A DNA stretch of 64,000 nucleotides from Aliiglaciecola sp. 3_MG-2023 (GTDB lineage Bacteria; Pseudomonadota; Gammaproteobacteria; Enterobacterales; Alteromonadaceae), in NCBI RefSeq assembly GCF_030548205.1, contig NZ_JAUORV010000018.1, positions 1 to 64,000 on the forward strand, read 5' to 3'. The notes under the pieces are model-generated. The model saw only the letters and a program-made list of their open reading frames with translations, had not been told where the DNA came from and ran no database searches. The first letter of the stretch is position 1. Each line of letters begins with the position of its first letter. Shown here piece after piece: positions 56,369 through 64,000 of the stretch. The translations under genes and the position numbers were made by a program.

Positions 56369-58765
56369 ATGCAATATAAACAGAATCGATGGATCAAGAT
56401 GTTCATCGGCGTCATCCTCGTATGTTCAGGGTGTGCGACCATAGCAAGCCTAGATTTAAACCGACTTTATGGCGAAGAAAACACGCAAAATAGAACTCAT
56501 GCCATGACTGCGCAATCTTCGCCAGAAAGTGCTGCAACTGTGTTTTATGAGAGCGAAGTTGAACCTGTTATTAATGCTCGTTGCGTGGTTTGTCATGCCT
56601 GCTACGATGCCCCTTGTCAGTTAAAAATGACCCATCCAGAAGGAATAGAGCGAGGCGCTAACAAAGAAAAGGTCTATCACGGCTCGCGTCTCATTGCTGC
56701 CACGCCCAATCGTTTATTCATTGATGGGCAAAACTCAACTGAATGGCGAGAGCGGGGATTTTACCCAGTCTTAAACGAACGTGAACAGAGCGCAACAGCT
56801 AATACGCAAGCTTCAGTTCTAGCTAAGATGCTCACCTTAAAACAGGAAAATCCCTTACCAGACGATAAATTGCTAGATGAGCGTTTTGATGTGAGTATTG
56901 ATCGCAGTCAACAATGTCCAACAGTGCAAGAATTCGAAGGGTATGCCCAAAGCCAAGCCTTTGGCGGTATGCCTTATGCGCTGCCTGAATTAAGCAATGA
57001 AGAACATAACACTTTGATGAAATGGATTGAAGCAGGTGCTTACATGCCTTCTGCTCCAACTATTTCAGCTGCAGAGCAACAAGCCGTCGAGAAACTAGAA
57101 GCGTTTTTGAACGGTGATAGTTTAAAAGTACAATTAAGTGCCCGTTACATTTACGAACATCTGTTTAGCACTCATTTGTATTTTAGTGAATTAAGCGAAA
57201 GCAATGTTCAACCGCAATTCTTTAATATCGTTCGTTCTCGCACACCATCAGGCGAGCCAATCGAAATTATTGCCAGTCGTCGCCCTTTTGATGATCCTAA
57301 GGTGGAACGGGTTTACTACCGCCTGTTCCCCGTTACTTCAACAATCGTCAATAAAACCCATCAACCTTATGCAATCCATAAAGCCCTAACCGACAAATGG
57401 CAAAAATGGTTTGTAGATGACGATTATACGGTGACTGAAATGCCAAGTTATCAGCCTCAGGTAGCGGCAAATCCGTTAACTGCTTTTGCTCAACTTCCGG
57501 TAAATGCCCGTTATCGTTTTATGTTAGAGCGGGCACAAAATACCATCATGGGGTATATCAAAGGGCCAGTTTGTCGCGGGCAGGTGGCGTTGAATGTTAT
57601 AAACGATAGATTCTGGGTGTATTTTGTGAAACCTGAAGTGGCCGCTTCAGCGGAAATAAATGCTTTTTACGACACTCAGAAAAATAATTTGCGCTTACCT
57701 GCAGAAAAAGAGAGTACTGCCTTTGCTGTCACTTGGATTGAGTATGCTTCACGCCAAGGTGATTACATGCGCGCCAGACAAAGCTTTATGAATACCGAAT
57801 TAAAAAAAGGCTATCATTTTAATCCTGAAGATATTTGGGATGGAGATGGTGAAAACAAAAACGCGACATTGACTGTCTTTCGTCATTTCGACAATGCCAC
57901 TGTGATTAAAGGATTAGTGGGTAAACCGCCCAAAACGGCATGGATTATCGATTACGCGTTGTTGGAACGTATTCATTATTTACTTGTGGCCGGTTTTGAT
58001 GTGTACGGTAACTATGGTCACCAATTAATGACGCGGTTGTACATGGACTTTTTACGCATGGAAGGCGAAACCAACTTCTTGGCTTTTTTACCACCAGATA
58101 GTCGTCGTAAAGAATTAGCTGCCTGGTATCAAAAATCAGGCCCCGAATTGACGTCTTTTTTTGAAGGTAACGTGCACATTTTTGATCAGCCAAGTGGGAT
58201 TGAGTACAAAACCAAAAATCACAAAAAAGAACTATTTGGTATTTTTGCTAAGCATTTAGAAAAGGTGCAACCACAGCGTTATAATTTAAATAACAGTAAG
58301 TTGGCTACCAATAGCCAAGCACTTCTGGCTCAATTGGGTAATATTAAAGGAACGGGGGCATCTATTCTGCCTGAGTTAACCATGATTATGGTTGAACCTG
58401 CAGATGGCAAAACCGAGGAAATTTTCACCCTGGTGCGTAATAGCGCGCATTTCAATGTGAATAGCTTATTTTCTGAAAATGACAACCGAGATCTCAAAAA
58501 TGACAATGTGACATTAGTGCATGGCTTGCTGGGAAGTTATCCCGATGCGTTTTGGCGAGTAAAAGAAAGCCATTTGGCATCCATGGTTGCATTGGCCCAA
58601 CAAATTGAAACAGAACAAGACTACACCACATTTCTTGATACATTTGCGGTGCGCCGTACCTCGAAAGACTTTTGGCAATTTAGTGACAGACTAAATCAAT
58701 TGTTCATGCAAGATAATCCTGTTGAAGCTGGTTGGTTAGACTACAACAGGTTGGAAAATCGTTAG
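56369..58765 (+). CDS. cti: Fatty-acid cis/trans isomerase Cti
   Basis: Cti is a periplasmic haem protein that turns cis into trans unsaturated fatty acids in membrane lipids, quickly stiffening the membrane under solvent or heat stress. The 798-residue product has an N-terminal export signal with a possible lipid-anchor Cys22 and the haem c motif C72-V-V-C75-H76 in INARCVVCHACYDAPCQLKM. Length and motifs match the Pseudomonas and Vibrio enzymes. It lies 91 bp after the efflux kinase gene on the same strand with no terminator between. Confidence 0.94.
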   Translation: MQYKQNRWIKMFIGVILVCSGCATIASLDLNRLYGEENTQNRTHAMTAQSSPESAATVFYESEVEPVINARCVVCHACYDAPCQLKMTHPEGIERGANKEKVYHGSRLIAATPNRLFIDGQNSTEWRERGFYPVLNEREQSATANTQASVLAKMLTLKQENPLPDDKLLDERFDVSIDRSQQCPTVQEFEGYAQSQAFGGMPYALPELSNEEHNTLMKWIEAGAYMPSAPTISAAEQQAVEKLEAFLNGDSLKVQLSARYIYEHLFSTHLYFSELSESNVQPQFFNIVRSRTPSGEPIEIIASRRPFDDPKVERVYYRLFPVTSTIVNKTHQPYAIHKALTDKWQKWFVDDDYTVTEMPSYQPQVAANPLTAFAQLPVNARYRFMLERAQNTIMGYIKGPVCRGQVALNVINDRFWVYFVKPEVAASAEINAFYDTQKNNLRLPAEKESTAFAVTWIEYASRQGDYMRARQSFMNTELKKGYHFNPEDIWDGDGENKNATLTVFRHFDNATVIKGLVGKPPKTAWIIDYALLERIHYLLVAGFDVYGNYGHQLMTRLYMDFLRMEGETNFLAFLPPDSRRKELAAWYQKSGPELTSFFEGNVHIFDQPSGIEYKTKNHKKELFGIFAKHLEKVQPQRYNLNNSKLATNSQALLAQLGNIKGTGASILPELTMIMVEPADGKTEEIFTLVRNSAHFNVNSLFSENDNRDLKNDNVTLVHGLLGSYPDAFWRVKESHLASMVALAQQIETEQDYTTFLDTFAVRRTSKDFWQFSDRLNQLFMQDNPVEAGWLDYNRLENR

Positions 58766-58829
58766 ACTAAATCAGATAAAGCAATGACAAAGTAGAATGC
58801 GCCTTTGGCTCTTGCTTTTTGTTTCGGGC

Positions 58830-59077
58830 ATTTCTCGGGGCGTTTCTCGGTTTTGTAGCATGGTCTTTAGGCCATGGGTTTTCTCGGGGCGTTTCTCGGG
58901 GTTGTAGCATGGTCTTTAGGCCATGAATTTTCTCTGAGCATTTCTCGATTTTGTAGTATGGTCTTTAGGCCATGGGTTTTCTCGGGGCATTTCTCGGGGT
59001 TGTAGCATGGTCTTTAGGCCATGGATTTTCTCGGGGCGTTTCTCGGGGTTGTAGCATGGTCTTCAGGCCATGAATTT
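58830..59077. repeat. Array of five 49-bp tandem repeats
   Basis: The core TGTAGCATGGTCTTTAGG starts at 58854, 58903, 58952, 59001 and 59050, a constant 49-bp period, with linkers built from TTTTCTCGGGGC and GTTTCTCGGGG. The core is the same as in the arrays at 1-266 and 62690-63042. Copies differ at single positions (for example TAGTATGG in copy 3 and CTTCAGG in copy 5). The array fills most of the gap between cti and the hydrolase gene; the remaining part (59078-59224) holds no ORF. Confidence 0.95.
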
Positions 59078-59224
59078 TTAAGAATCAGCACTATCTGCTG
59101 TAGCATCTTAATAGCTTAATAGGTCAAAAGTCACATTTAAAAAGGTGACTTTCTTCACCTGTGCACCTCATATCCTGCCTGTATATTAAGCCCTCTTACT
59201 TAATATACTTCTAAAGGATGCATC

Positions 59225-60265
59225 ATGAGCTTGTCAAAAATCAGACTTACCAGTAAAACTAATGTAATTGTAGCTTGGGCGCTTGGCGCGCTATGCTGGC
59301 TAGCTATTCCCACCGTTTTTGCTCAGAGCCAACAGTTCCATGGGCCTGCTTTTAAGGCACAAATGACTAAGTTAGATTTGTTTGATAAGTCACGGAAACG
59401 TCCAATTAAGGTGACTGTATGGTTTCCTTCAGAACAAACCGCAACATGTGAGAATGTGCCTGTTTGTATTGATAAGCAGGCGCAGAAAAATAAAGTGTTT
59501 GTCTTTTCACATGGTGCGATGGGCGATCCAATGGGATACAACTGGATAGGGTATGCATTGGCATCTAAGGGATTTACCGTTCTAGCCCCCTCACATTTTG
59601 GTGAATCTTGGATATACGGCCCAGACAATGTTGATCCCCAAGCTGCACTACGCACTTGGGAACGTCCGCTAGATGTGTCCTTTGTTCTCGATCAATTTGC
59701 TTCAGGTGCTTATTTAAGCGAGCAACTCAATTTCGACAACGTTACTGCAATAGGACATTCTTCAGGGGGCTTTACTAGCTTAGCGCTGGCTGGTGCAACT
59801 TTGGGCAAAGACATGACAAAGTACTGTCAATCGGCTGCTGCGGAAAAAGACTTAAGTTGTCAGTATGCAAAGATGTCAGAACTACAAAATGACCAGGACG
59901 CGCTGTTAGCCGCAAGTTACAAAGATCAACGCATCACTGCTGTAATTGCTTTTGATCCTGCTCTTGGGCCATCAGCGGATATTAAAAGTGTCAGTGAAAT
60001 TTCTGTGCCTGTGCTAGTGGTTGCGCCAATTGATAATGATTTTTTAGATTTTGATGGTCATGCCGGTTTTTATCACCAGCAATTGCAAAATAGTCGCTTG
60101 GTCAGTTTGCAAAATAATGAGGGGCATTTTGTCTTTTTAGATAGTTGTCATCATACCCACAAAGCCATGGGAGTTTCCCTGTGTGAAGATAGAGCAGGTG
60201 TTGATAGAGAAGCGGTTCATAAACAGCTATATGCTGACGTATTTGGATTTATCTTTAGTTCTTAA
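59225..60265 (+). CDS. Exported alpha/beta-hydrolase (dienelactone-hydrolase/lipase-like)
   Basis: The 346-residue protein has a signal peptide (hydrophobic to about residue 33, cleavage near VFAQS) and the alpha/beta-hydrolase nucleophile elbow G-H-S179-S-G in VTAIGHSSGGFTSLALAG. The oxyanion region is VFVFSHGAMGDP; a late Asp (PIDNDFLDF) and His (NEGHFVF) can complete the triad. It resembles predicted dienelactone-hydrolase or PAF-acetylhydrolase-like proteins; the substrate is unknown. Five cysteines suggest disulfides. It lies just downstream of the 49-bp array. Confidence 0.85.
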   Translation: MSLSKIRLTSKTNVIVAWALGALCWLAIPTVFAQSQQFHGPAFKAQMTKLDLFDKSRKRPIKVTVWFPSEQTATCENVPVCIDKQAQKNKVFVFSHGAMGDPMGYNWIGYALASKGFTVLAPSHFGESWIYGPDNVDPQAALRTWERPLDVSFVLDQFASGAYLSEQLNFDNVTAIGHSSGGFTSLALAGATLGKDMTKYCQSAAAEKDLSCQYAKMSELQNDQDALLAASYKDQRITAVIAFDPALGPSADIKSVSEISVPVLVVAPIDNDFLDFDGHAGFYHQQLQNSRLVSLQNNEGHFVFLDSCHHTHKAMGVSLCEDRAGVDREAVHKQLYADVFGFIFSS

Positions 60266-60362
60266 TCCAATCTAAGGTTGCACCACAATCAAGCTGAAAT
60301 TAATTCGCAGTATTTCCTGTCTAATACTTACCATCGCAATATTTAATTGAGGCGAGATTGAA

Positions 60363-60632
60363 ATGTGTAGTTCACCTAAGAGCGGCGGTGCTAACCGCCT
60401 GCGCCAAGCTGAGAATAAAAGTATCGCAGAACGTTTAACCTCTGAACAAAGGGCTCGATTTACCCTAGTGGCTAATCGTGCTCAGGAGCGACGTGAGCAG
60501 CGACAGTTGCTTAATAAGCGCAGGCAGCAGAGGAATTCAAATAGTTCTACAAGGCACACTAGGGCGGGTAACAGTAAGCCCAAAGCCTCGTCTATCAGAG
60601 CTTGGTTTTCGAAATTGTATCTTGCTCTTTGA
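60363..60632 (+). CDS. Small basic protein, function unknown
   Basis: The 89-residue product is rich in Arg, Lys, Gln and Ser and has no hydrophobic segment until the last few residues (WFSKLYLAL). I recognise no family. A strong ribosome site (GAGGCGAG) lies about 6 bp before the ATG, which favours a real gene. The strong positive charge would suit nucleic-acid or membrane binding, but that is only a guess. It could also be a chance frame. Confidence 0.5.
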   Translation: MCSSPKSGGANRLRQAENKSIAERLTSEQRARFTLVANRAQERREQRQLLNKRRQQRNSNSSTRHTRAGNSKPKASSIRAWFSKLYLAL

Positions 60633-60694
60633 TAAAGCTAGGTAGTCTTTGGTTACTGTTGCGTCCTAAAATAGGTGTAAGGCTTACGATACTC

Positions 60695-60931
60695 TTATTT
60701 CTGTAGCCAATTTTGCACCTGTTCTTTACTTGGTATGCCCCTTTTATGAACCACTGTGTCGTTCAAGACAACGGCGGGCGTCGACATAACACCGTAGTTC
60801 ATAATCTGAATTGGATCTTCAATTTTTTCAATATCTACCTCTATTCCTAATTCACTAGCACTGTCTTTAATGAGTTGTACTGTACTTTTACATTTGGCAC
60901 ACCCAGTGCCTAAAACTTTGAATGATTTCAT
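60695..60931 (-). CDS. Small thioredoxin-like protein (redox-active disulfide type)
   Basis: The 78-residue protein has the glutaredoxin/thioredoxin-like active site G-C-A-K-C in KSFKVLGTGCAKCKSTVQLI and the cis-proline segment NYGVMSTPAVVLNDTVVHKR. Proteins of this type are frequently encoded beside COG0701 permeases, as here (12-bp gap), and may pass electrons to or take metal thiolates from the permease. This functional link is inferred from adjacency. Confidence 0.88.
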   Translation of the reverse strand: MKSFKVLGTGCAKCKSTVQLIKDSASELGIEVDIEKIEDPIQIMNYGVMSTPAVVLNDTVVHKRGIPSKEQVQNWLQK

Positions 60932-60943
60932 ATTTGATACCTT

Positions 60944-61936
60944 TTATAACAAAAATAATAAACTATTAAAGATCCATCCAATTAAGGTGAATGAAACCAA
61001 CAATAGTGCGAAAAGAATGGCCAGTAAGCGCCATTGCATTACTTGTTTAAGTAAAATAAATTCGGGGAAACTAGCGGCAACAGTGCTCATGCAAAATGCC
61101 AGAGCGGTACCAATGGGTAAGCCATTGGTAATCAGACTTTCCATCACCGGAATCACTCCCGTTGCATTGGAATACAAAGGAATGCCTACTAACACCGCCG
61201 CTGGAACAGACCACCATTGTCCAGCACCTAGATGTTGCTCGATCCACCCATCTGGAACAAATCCGTGTAACGCAGCTCCTAAACCAACACCTATAATCAC
61301 CCATTTCCAAACACGCCCGAAGATCTCCAAGGCTTCGGATTTTGCAAAGTTGTGACGTTCTTTAAAAGTGATTGTTTGATTTGCCATATCGACGCTGTCG
61401 CCTTGCCCGTTGCGACCGTTTTCAAGGGCTTTAGCCGCGAAAGATTGTAACCAACGCTCTGCCCGAATACTGTCTAAAAATAGTCCTCCTAAGATACCTA
61501 CCAGCATCCCAACTACAATATACATAAGGGTAAATTTCCAGCCTAAAAGGCTGAGTAAAAGTAATACGGCCACTTCGTTAATCAACGGAGATGTCAATAA
61601 AAAAGCCATTGTAATCCCAACAGGTATACCTGCCGAGGTGAAGCCGAGAAAAACAGGAATACTGGAACACGAACAAAATGGGGTAATTGCGCCAAATCCT
61701 GAAGCAAGTAAGTAACTTATGCTGCGGTTTCTGCCTGCCAGGAAGTCGCGCACTTTTTCGACATTCATTGAAGCTCGCATCAGTGCAATTAGGTAAATCA
61801 TCACCACTAATAGCACAAATATTTTGCTAACATCTTCAACAAAAAAATGTAGCGCGTCACCTAGTTTTGTTTCAGCGGATAAACCCATTAAGTCATATAT
61901 CAACCAACTGGCAAAATCTGTAAAAATTTGAAACAT
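60944..61936 (-). CDS. COG0701/ArsP-like permease
   Basis: The 330-residue membrane protein has about eight helices and the family motif TPFCSCSSIPVFLGF, whose cysteines in ArsP bind trivalent organoarsenicals. It also has FLLTSPLINEVAVLLLLSLL and VGIPLYSNATGVIPVMESLI. The frame is open to 62089, but that would run into the sigma gene; the ATG at 61936 (MFQIFTDFAS) has GAGAG upstream. The substrate may be a metalloid or a thiol compound. It is followed 12 bp later by the thioredoxin-like gene. Confidence 0.88.
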   Translation of the reverse strand: MFQIFTDFASWLIYDLMGLSAETKLGDALHFFVEDVSKIFVLLVVMIYLIALMRASMNVEKVRDFLAGRNRSISYLLASGFGAITPFCSCSSIPVFLGFTSAGIPVGITMAFLLTSPLINEVAVLLLLSLLGWKFTLMYIVVGMLVGILGGLFLDSIRAERWLQSFAAKALENGRNGQGDSVDMANQTITFKERHNFAKSEALEIFGRVWKWVIIGVGLGAALHGFVPDGWIEQHLGAGQWWSVPAAVLVGIPLYSNATGVIPVMESLITNGLPIGTALAFCMSTVAASFPEFILLKQVMQWRLLAILFALLLVSFTLIGWIFNSLLFLL

Positions 61937-62045
61937 TGGGCTCTCTCGTTTGTTTGATATTAATGTAGACGCACGAACAAGCAAAAGGATGCAGAAAAAG
62001 ATGGAAGTATTTGAGTTGGTATATTTGGGGCGGAATTTAAAAAAG

Positions 62046-62570
62046 TTATTTAGGTTTGATATGTCCGCAAACTTTACCATTTTCATCAAAACTCACACTG
62101 CAGTGGACTTCGATGGAGTCACGGAGTCGCTGGCGTGCACGAAGCAAGCGAGCTTTGGCTGCCGACAAAGAAATTGCTTTATTTAGTGCGTAGGCTTTAA
62201 CTGTATTATTTTTTAGGTCGCAAAACTCTAGTATCTCTTTGTCAGCGCAGGTTAGTTTTGCAAGGTTGCGGTTTACGCATTCGCTGAGGAGGTCAATTTC
62301 TTCGAGCTCATGTTCTGGCTGAGAAATCTCAGTCGATACTTCCAGCATTCCCTTGCGACGCCGATTGTGATCAACCAATATATTGCGAGTGACTCGAAAT
62401 AACCAAGCTCGAGGTTGTTTTACATTGCAGAACTTTTGACCCTGTAAAACCGCCCGCAGTTTAACTTCTTGTAGCAAATCGTCAGCAACCATTGCATCGG
62501 ATACTCTGTGGCGTAAAAAAGCGGATAACTCAGACTCGTTATCATGGATTGCTTGAAGGATACATTTCAC
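62046..62570 (-). CDS. ECF sigma factor of the SigZ type
   Basis: The 174-residue protein has region 2 (DDLLQEVKLRAVLQGQKF, then PRAWLFRVTRNILVDHNRRR) and region 4 (SLSAAKARLLRARQRLRDSI), followed by a C-terminal tail with two cysteines, VHCSVSFDENGKVCGHIKPK. A similar cysteine-bearing tail is typical of SigZ-like factors and might bind metal. It lies 109 bp upstream of the permease-thioredoxin pair on the same strand. In the gap, TGCATC-N16-CGTCTA on the minus strand resembles an ECF promoter, so it may drive the pair; this is weak evidence. No anti-sigma gene is adjacent. Confidence 0.85.
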   Translation of the reverse strand: MKCILQAIHDNESELSAFLRHRVSDAMVADDLLQEVKLRAVLQGQKFCNVKQPRAWLFRVTRNILVDHNRRRKGMLEVSTEISQPEHELEEIDLLSECVNRNLAKLTCADKEILEFCDLKNNTVKAYALNKAISLSAAKARLLRARQRLRDSIEVHCSVSFDENGKVCGHIKPK

Positions 62571-62689
62571 TGTTATAAGTCGTCATAATTTACAAACATA
62601 GAGTCTACGTATTTCAGTTCGGAACTAGACTTAGATAATAAAAAGAATAATCCACAAGCCTCAGAGATGCAATGGCTCAAGATAGTTCG

Positions 62690-63042
62690 GCCATGGGTTT
62701 TCTCTGGGTATTTCTCGATCCATTTCTCGGGGCTAAAGCACCCGACTACGGGTATGGGTTTATCACGGCTTTGTAGCATGGTCTTTAGGCCATGGGTTTT
62801 TATCTCGGGGCTAAAGCCACCGACTACAGGTTATGGGTTTATCACAGTTTTGTAGCATGGTCTTTAGGCCATGGGTTGTCTCGGGGTATTTCTCGATCCA
62901 TTTCTCGGGGCTGTAGCATGGTCTTTAGGCCATGGGTTTTCATCTCGGGGCTAAAGCCACCGACTACGGGTATAGGTTTATCACGGTTTTGTAGCATGGT
63001 CTTTAGGCCATGGATTTTTATCTCGGGGCTAAAGCTACCCCG
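62690..63042. repeat. Mosaic repeat array built from three modules
   Basis: Module A (TGTAGCATGGTCTTTAGGCC) starts at 62772, 62851, 62912 and 62990. Module B (CTCGGGGCTAAAGCCACCGA with variants) and module C (TATTTCTCGATCCATTTCTC) alternate with it, giving about 80-bp and 60-bp spacings. A and B are inverted, diverged copies of each other, as in the array at 1-266. The array ends 5 bp before the stop of the gene at 63047. The preceding 62571-62689 carries only the sigma-gene upstream region. Confidence 0.93.
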
Positions 63043-63046
63043 ATAT

Positions 63047-63988
63047 TTATATTTCATCTATGATGGCATTTACTTTTTCTAGATAGACTTGCTCAGGAAT
63101 TTGTCCGTTTAGGTACAGTTGTTTCAATTTTTCTAAGCGCACTTCAACTTCTGATTTCTGTTGTGGGTTAGAAGATGGTGAAACCCCCTCTCCCTCATTA
63201 CTCTTGAAGGTTAAATGACTTTCATTCTGATTGGCTGGCCTTTGGGTTTCGGGTGCTCCAGATGGAAGTGCGTTATTTTGTGCAGATTGCCTAGGTTGCA
63301 TGGTGCTAGTTAACGCAATCTTAATCCAATCTTTGCGCTGGTTAACCTGAGTTACACCTTCGGACAGCTGGAGTTGCCATGAGTGCTCGGTTTCAGTGGT
63401 GTAATCGCCCGTTGGTAGTTTGAACCCCTTTAATTCTGAATGGGTGGCAAACCGCGAGTTGTTAACACTGTTTCCAGCTCTGATGTATTTTTTTTGTATA
63501 TCCACCTGTGCTTCTGCTAACAATAAGTACAAGTCATTACCACTTACATATACAGAACCACTGGAATATAGCGTGTCTGAGCCTATCCCCAAGAAGGACG
63601 AGTGTCTGTCAGACACTGAAAATACCAATAATTGATCTTTGGAAAGGGTTTGTAAGGTACTAAATATACCCTCCGATAAAACCTCAACTTCGCGTTCTGT
63701 AAATACAGTTTTTACCTCGTCACTGCTTACAAAAGAAGATAAAAGACTATCTGAAGATTTTGGTTCAATGGTAATTTTGGCTAAAGCGGATGCTAATATT
63801 GGTTGTGATATGTGTGATGCTGGCTGGCTTTTTGCCGAGATATCTTTAACTTCTTGAATGGCGATATAATCGAGCTCTTGTTGCCAAACTATTTTTTCAA
63901 ATCCATGCAAATTGGATGTGTAACCGATCAACATTAAGATTGCTGTAAAACACTGTAAATTACTCATCATCTTTAGCCGCCAAGTCAT
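63047..63988 (-). CDS. Exported protein with a C-terminal SHOCT-like motif
   Basis: The protein of up to 313 residues has an N-terminal signal segment (CFTAILMLIGYTSNLHGFEK). The C-terminal 30 residues (RLEKLKQLYLNGQIPEQVYL, then EKVNAIIDEI) look like a SHOCT motif, a short oligomerisation-type segment. The central part shows no family I recognise. The start is uncertain: the ATG at 63988 has no ribosome site, and ATGs at 63970 and 63967 are alternatives giving a shorter signal peptide. The 3' end abuts the repeat array. Confidence 0.62.
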   Translation of the reverse strand: MTWRLKMMSNLQCFTAILMLIGYTSNLHGFEKIVWQQELDYIAIQEVKDISAKSQPASHISQPILASALAKITIEPKSSDSLLSSFVSSDEVKTVFTEREVEVLSEGIFSTLQTLSKDQLLVFSVSDRHSSFLGIGSDTLYSSGSVYVSGNDLYLLLAEAQVDIQKKYIRAGNSVNNSRFATHSELKGFKLPTGDYTTETEHSWQLQLSEGVTQVNQRKDWIKIALTSTMQPRQSAQNNALPSGAPETQRPANQNESHLTFKSNEGEGVSPSSNPQQKSEVEVRLEKLKQLYLNGQIPEQVYLEKVNAIIDEI

Positions 63989-64000
63989 TTTTAGTTATTT

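Noticed and set aside
58830-59077. Regular repeats considered as a CRISPR array
   Set aside because: The linkers are themselves near-identical, so there are no unique spacers, and no cas genes are present.
62573-63082. Several open frames on both strands over the third repeat array
   Set aside because: They translate the repeat modules, have no ribosome sites and no recognisable protein pattern.

Overview
The window looks like chromosome from a marine gammaproteobacterium of the Alteromonadales (Alteromonas/Glaciecola/Paraglaciecola-like). This is inferred from the protein sequences (Fis, DusB, PrmA, AccBC, GroEL, DsbD), from the aroQ-accB-accC and dusB-fis-purH blocks, and from moderate GC with AT-rich intergenic DNA. 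No species can be named from the sequence alone. I saw no rRNA, tRNA, CRISPR array, prophage or insertion sequence.

Layout. 1-310: three 86/87-bp tandem repeats and the purH terminator. 331-4675: purH, fis, dusB, prmA (housekeeping, minus strand). 4769-9725: a mixed group (periplasmic binding protein, S10 peptidase, cold-shock protein, glycosyltransferase-like protein, nucleotidyltransferase). 9891-16716: the most interesting locus, a two-component system followed by a cupredoxin-like protein, an FTR1-like membrane protein and an outer-membrane protein, then TlpA, DUF4266, DUF3570 and ApbE. 16920-18604: OmpW and MipA/OmpV. 18814-21074: accC-accB-aroQ. 21285-27234: acpH, upp and a 1517-residue propeller-PAS-GGDEF-EAL sensor. 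27400-33399: dsbD/cutA, fxsA, a DUF502 protein, a parvulin and groESL behind a clear heat-shock promoter. 33480-36659: a deaminase of the adenosine deaminase family and the folX-folE-folM pterin cluster. 36895-45526: accessory genes, a decayed ECF sigma gene, an aldehyde dehydrogenase and an M1 peptidase. 45908-46012: a phosphatase remnant. 46187-47018: a guanidine-II riboswitch driving an SMR exporter, then an ACT-domain protein. 47080-48105: a YHYH lipoprotein. 48492-58765: a tripartite RND pump, its two-component system and a cis/trans fatty-acid isomerase. 58830-63042: two more arrays of the same repeat family flanking a hydrolase and a sigma/permease/thioredoxin unit. A SHOCT-like protein closes the window.

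How the genes fit together. The 9.9-16.7 kb locus reads as a regulated extracytoplasmic redox or metal system. The DUF3570 barrel carries a D-x-x-T-G-A-S motif of the kind ApbE flavinylates, and its neighbours are ApbE, a TlpA thioredoxin and a lipoprotein ending in GGGCGCN. Perfect TTAAGG-N5-TTAAGG direct repeats lie in front of both the response-regulator gene and the tlpA operon, which suggests one regulon made of two transcription units. The RND pump, regulator pair and Cti make a plausible membrane/solvent-stress module, with its own direct repeat (TTAACC-N5-TTAACC) upstream. Fis, dusB, csp, groESL and the exporter have recognisable promoter or RNA control elements. The modular repeat family (12 copies of one core in three arrays) has no visible mobilising gene here.
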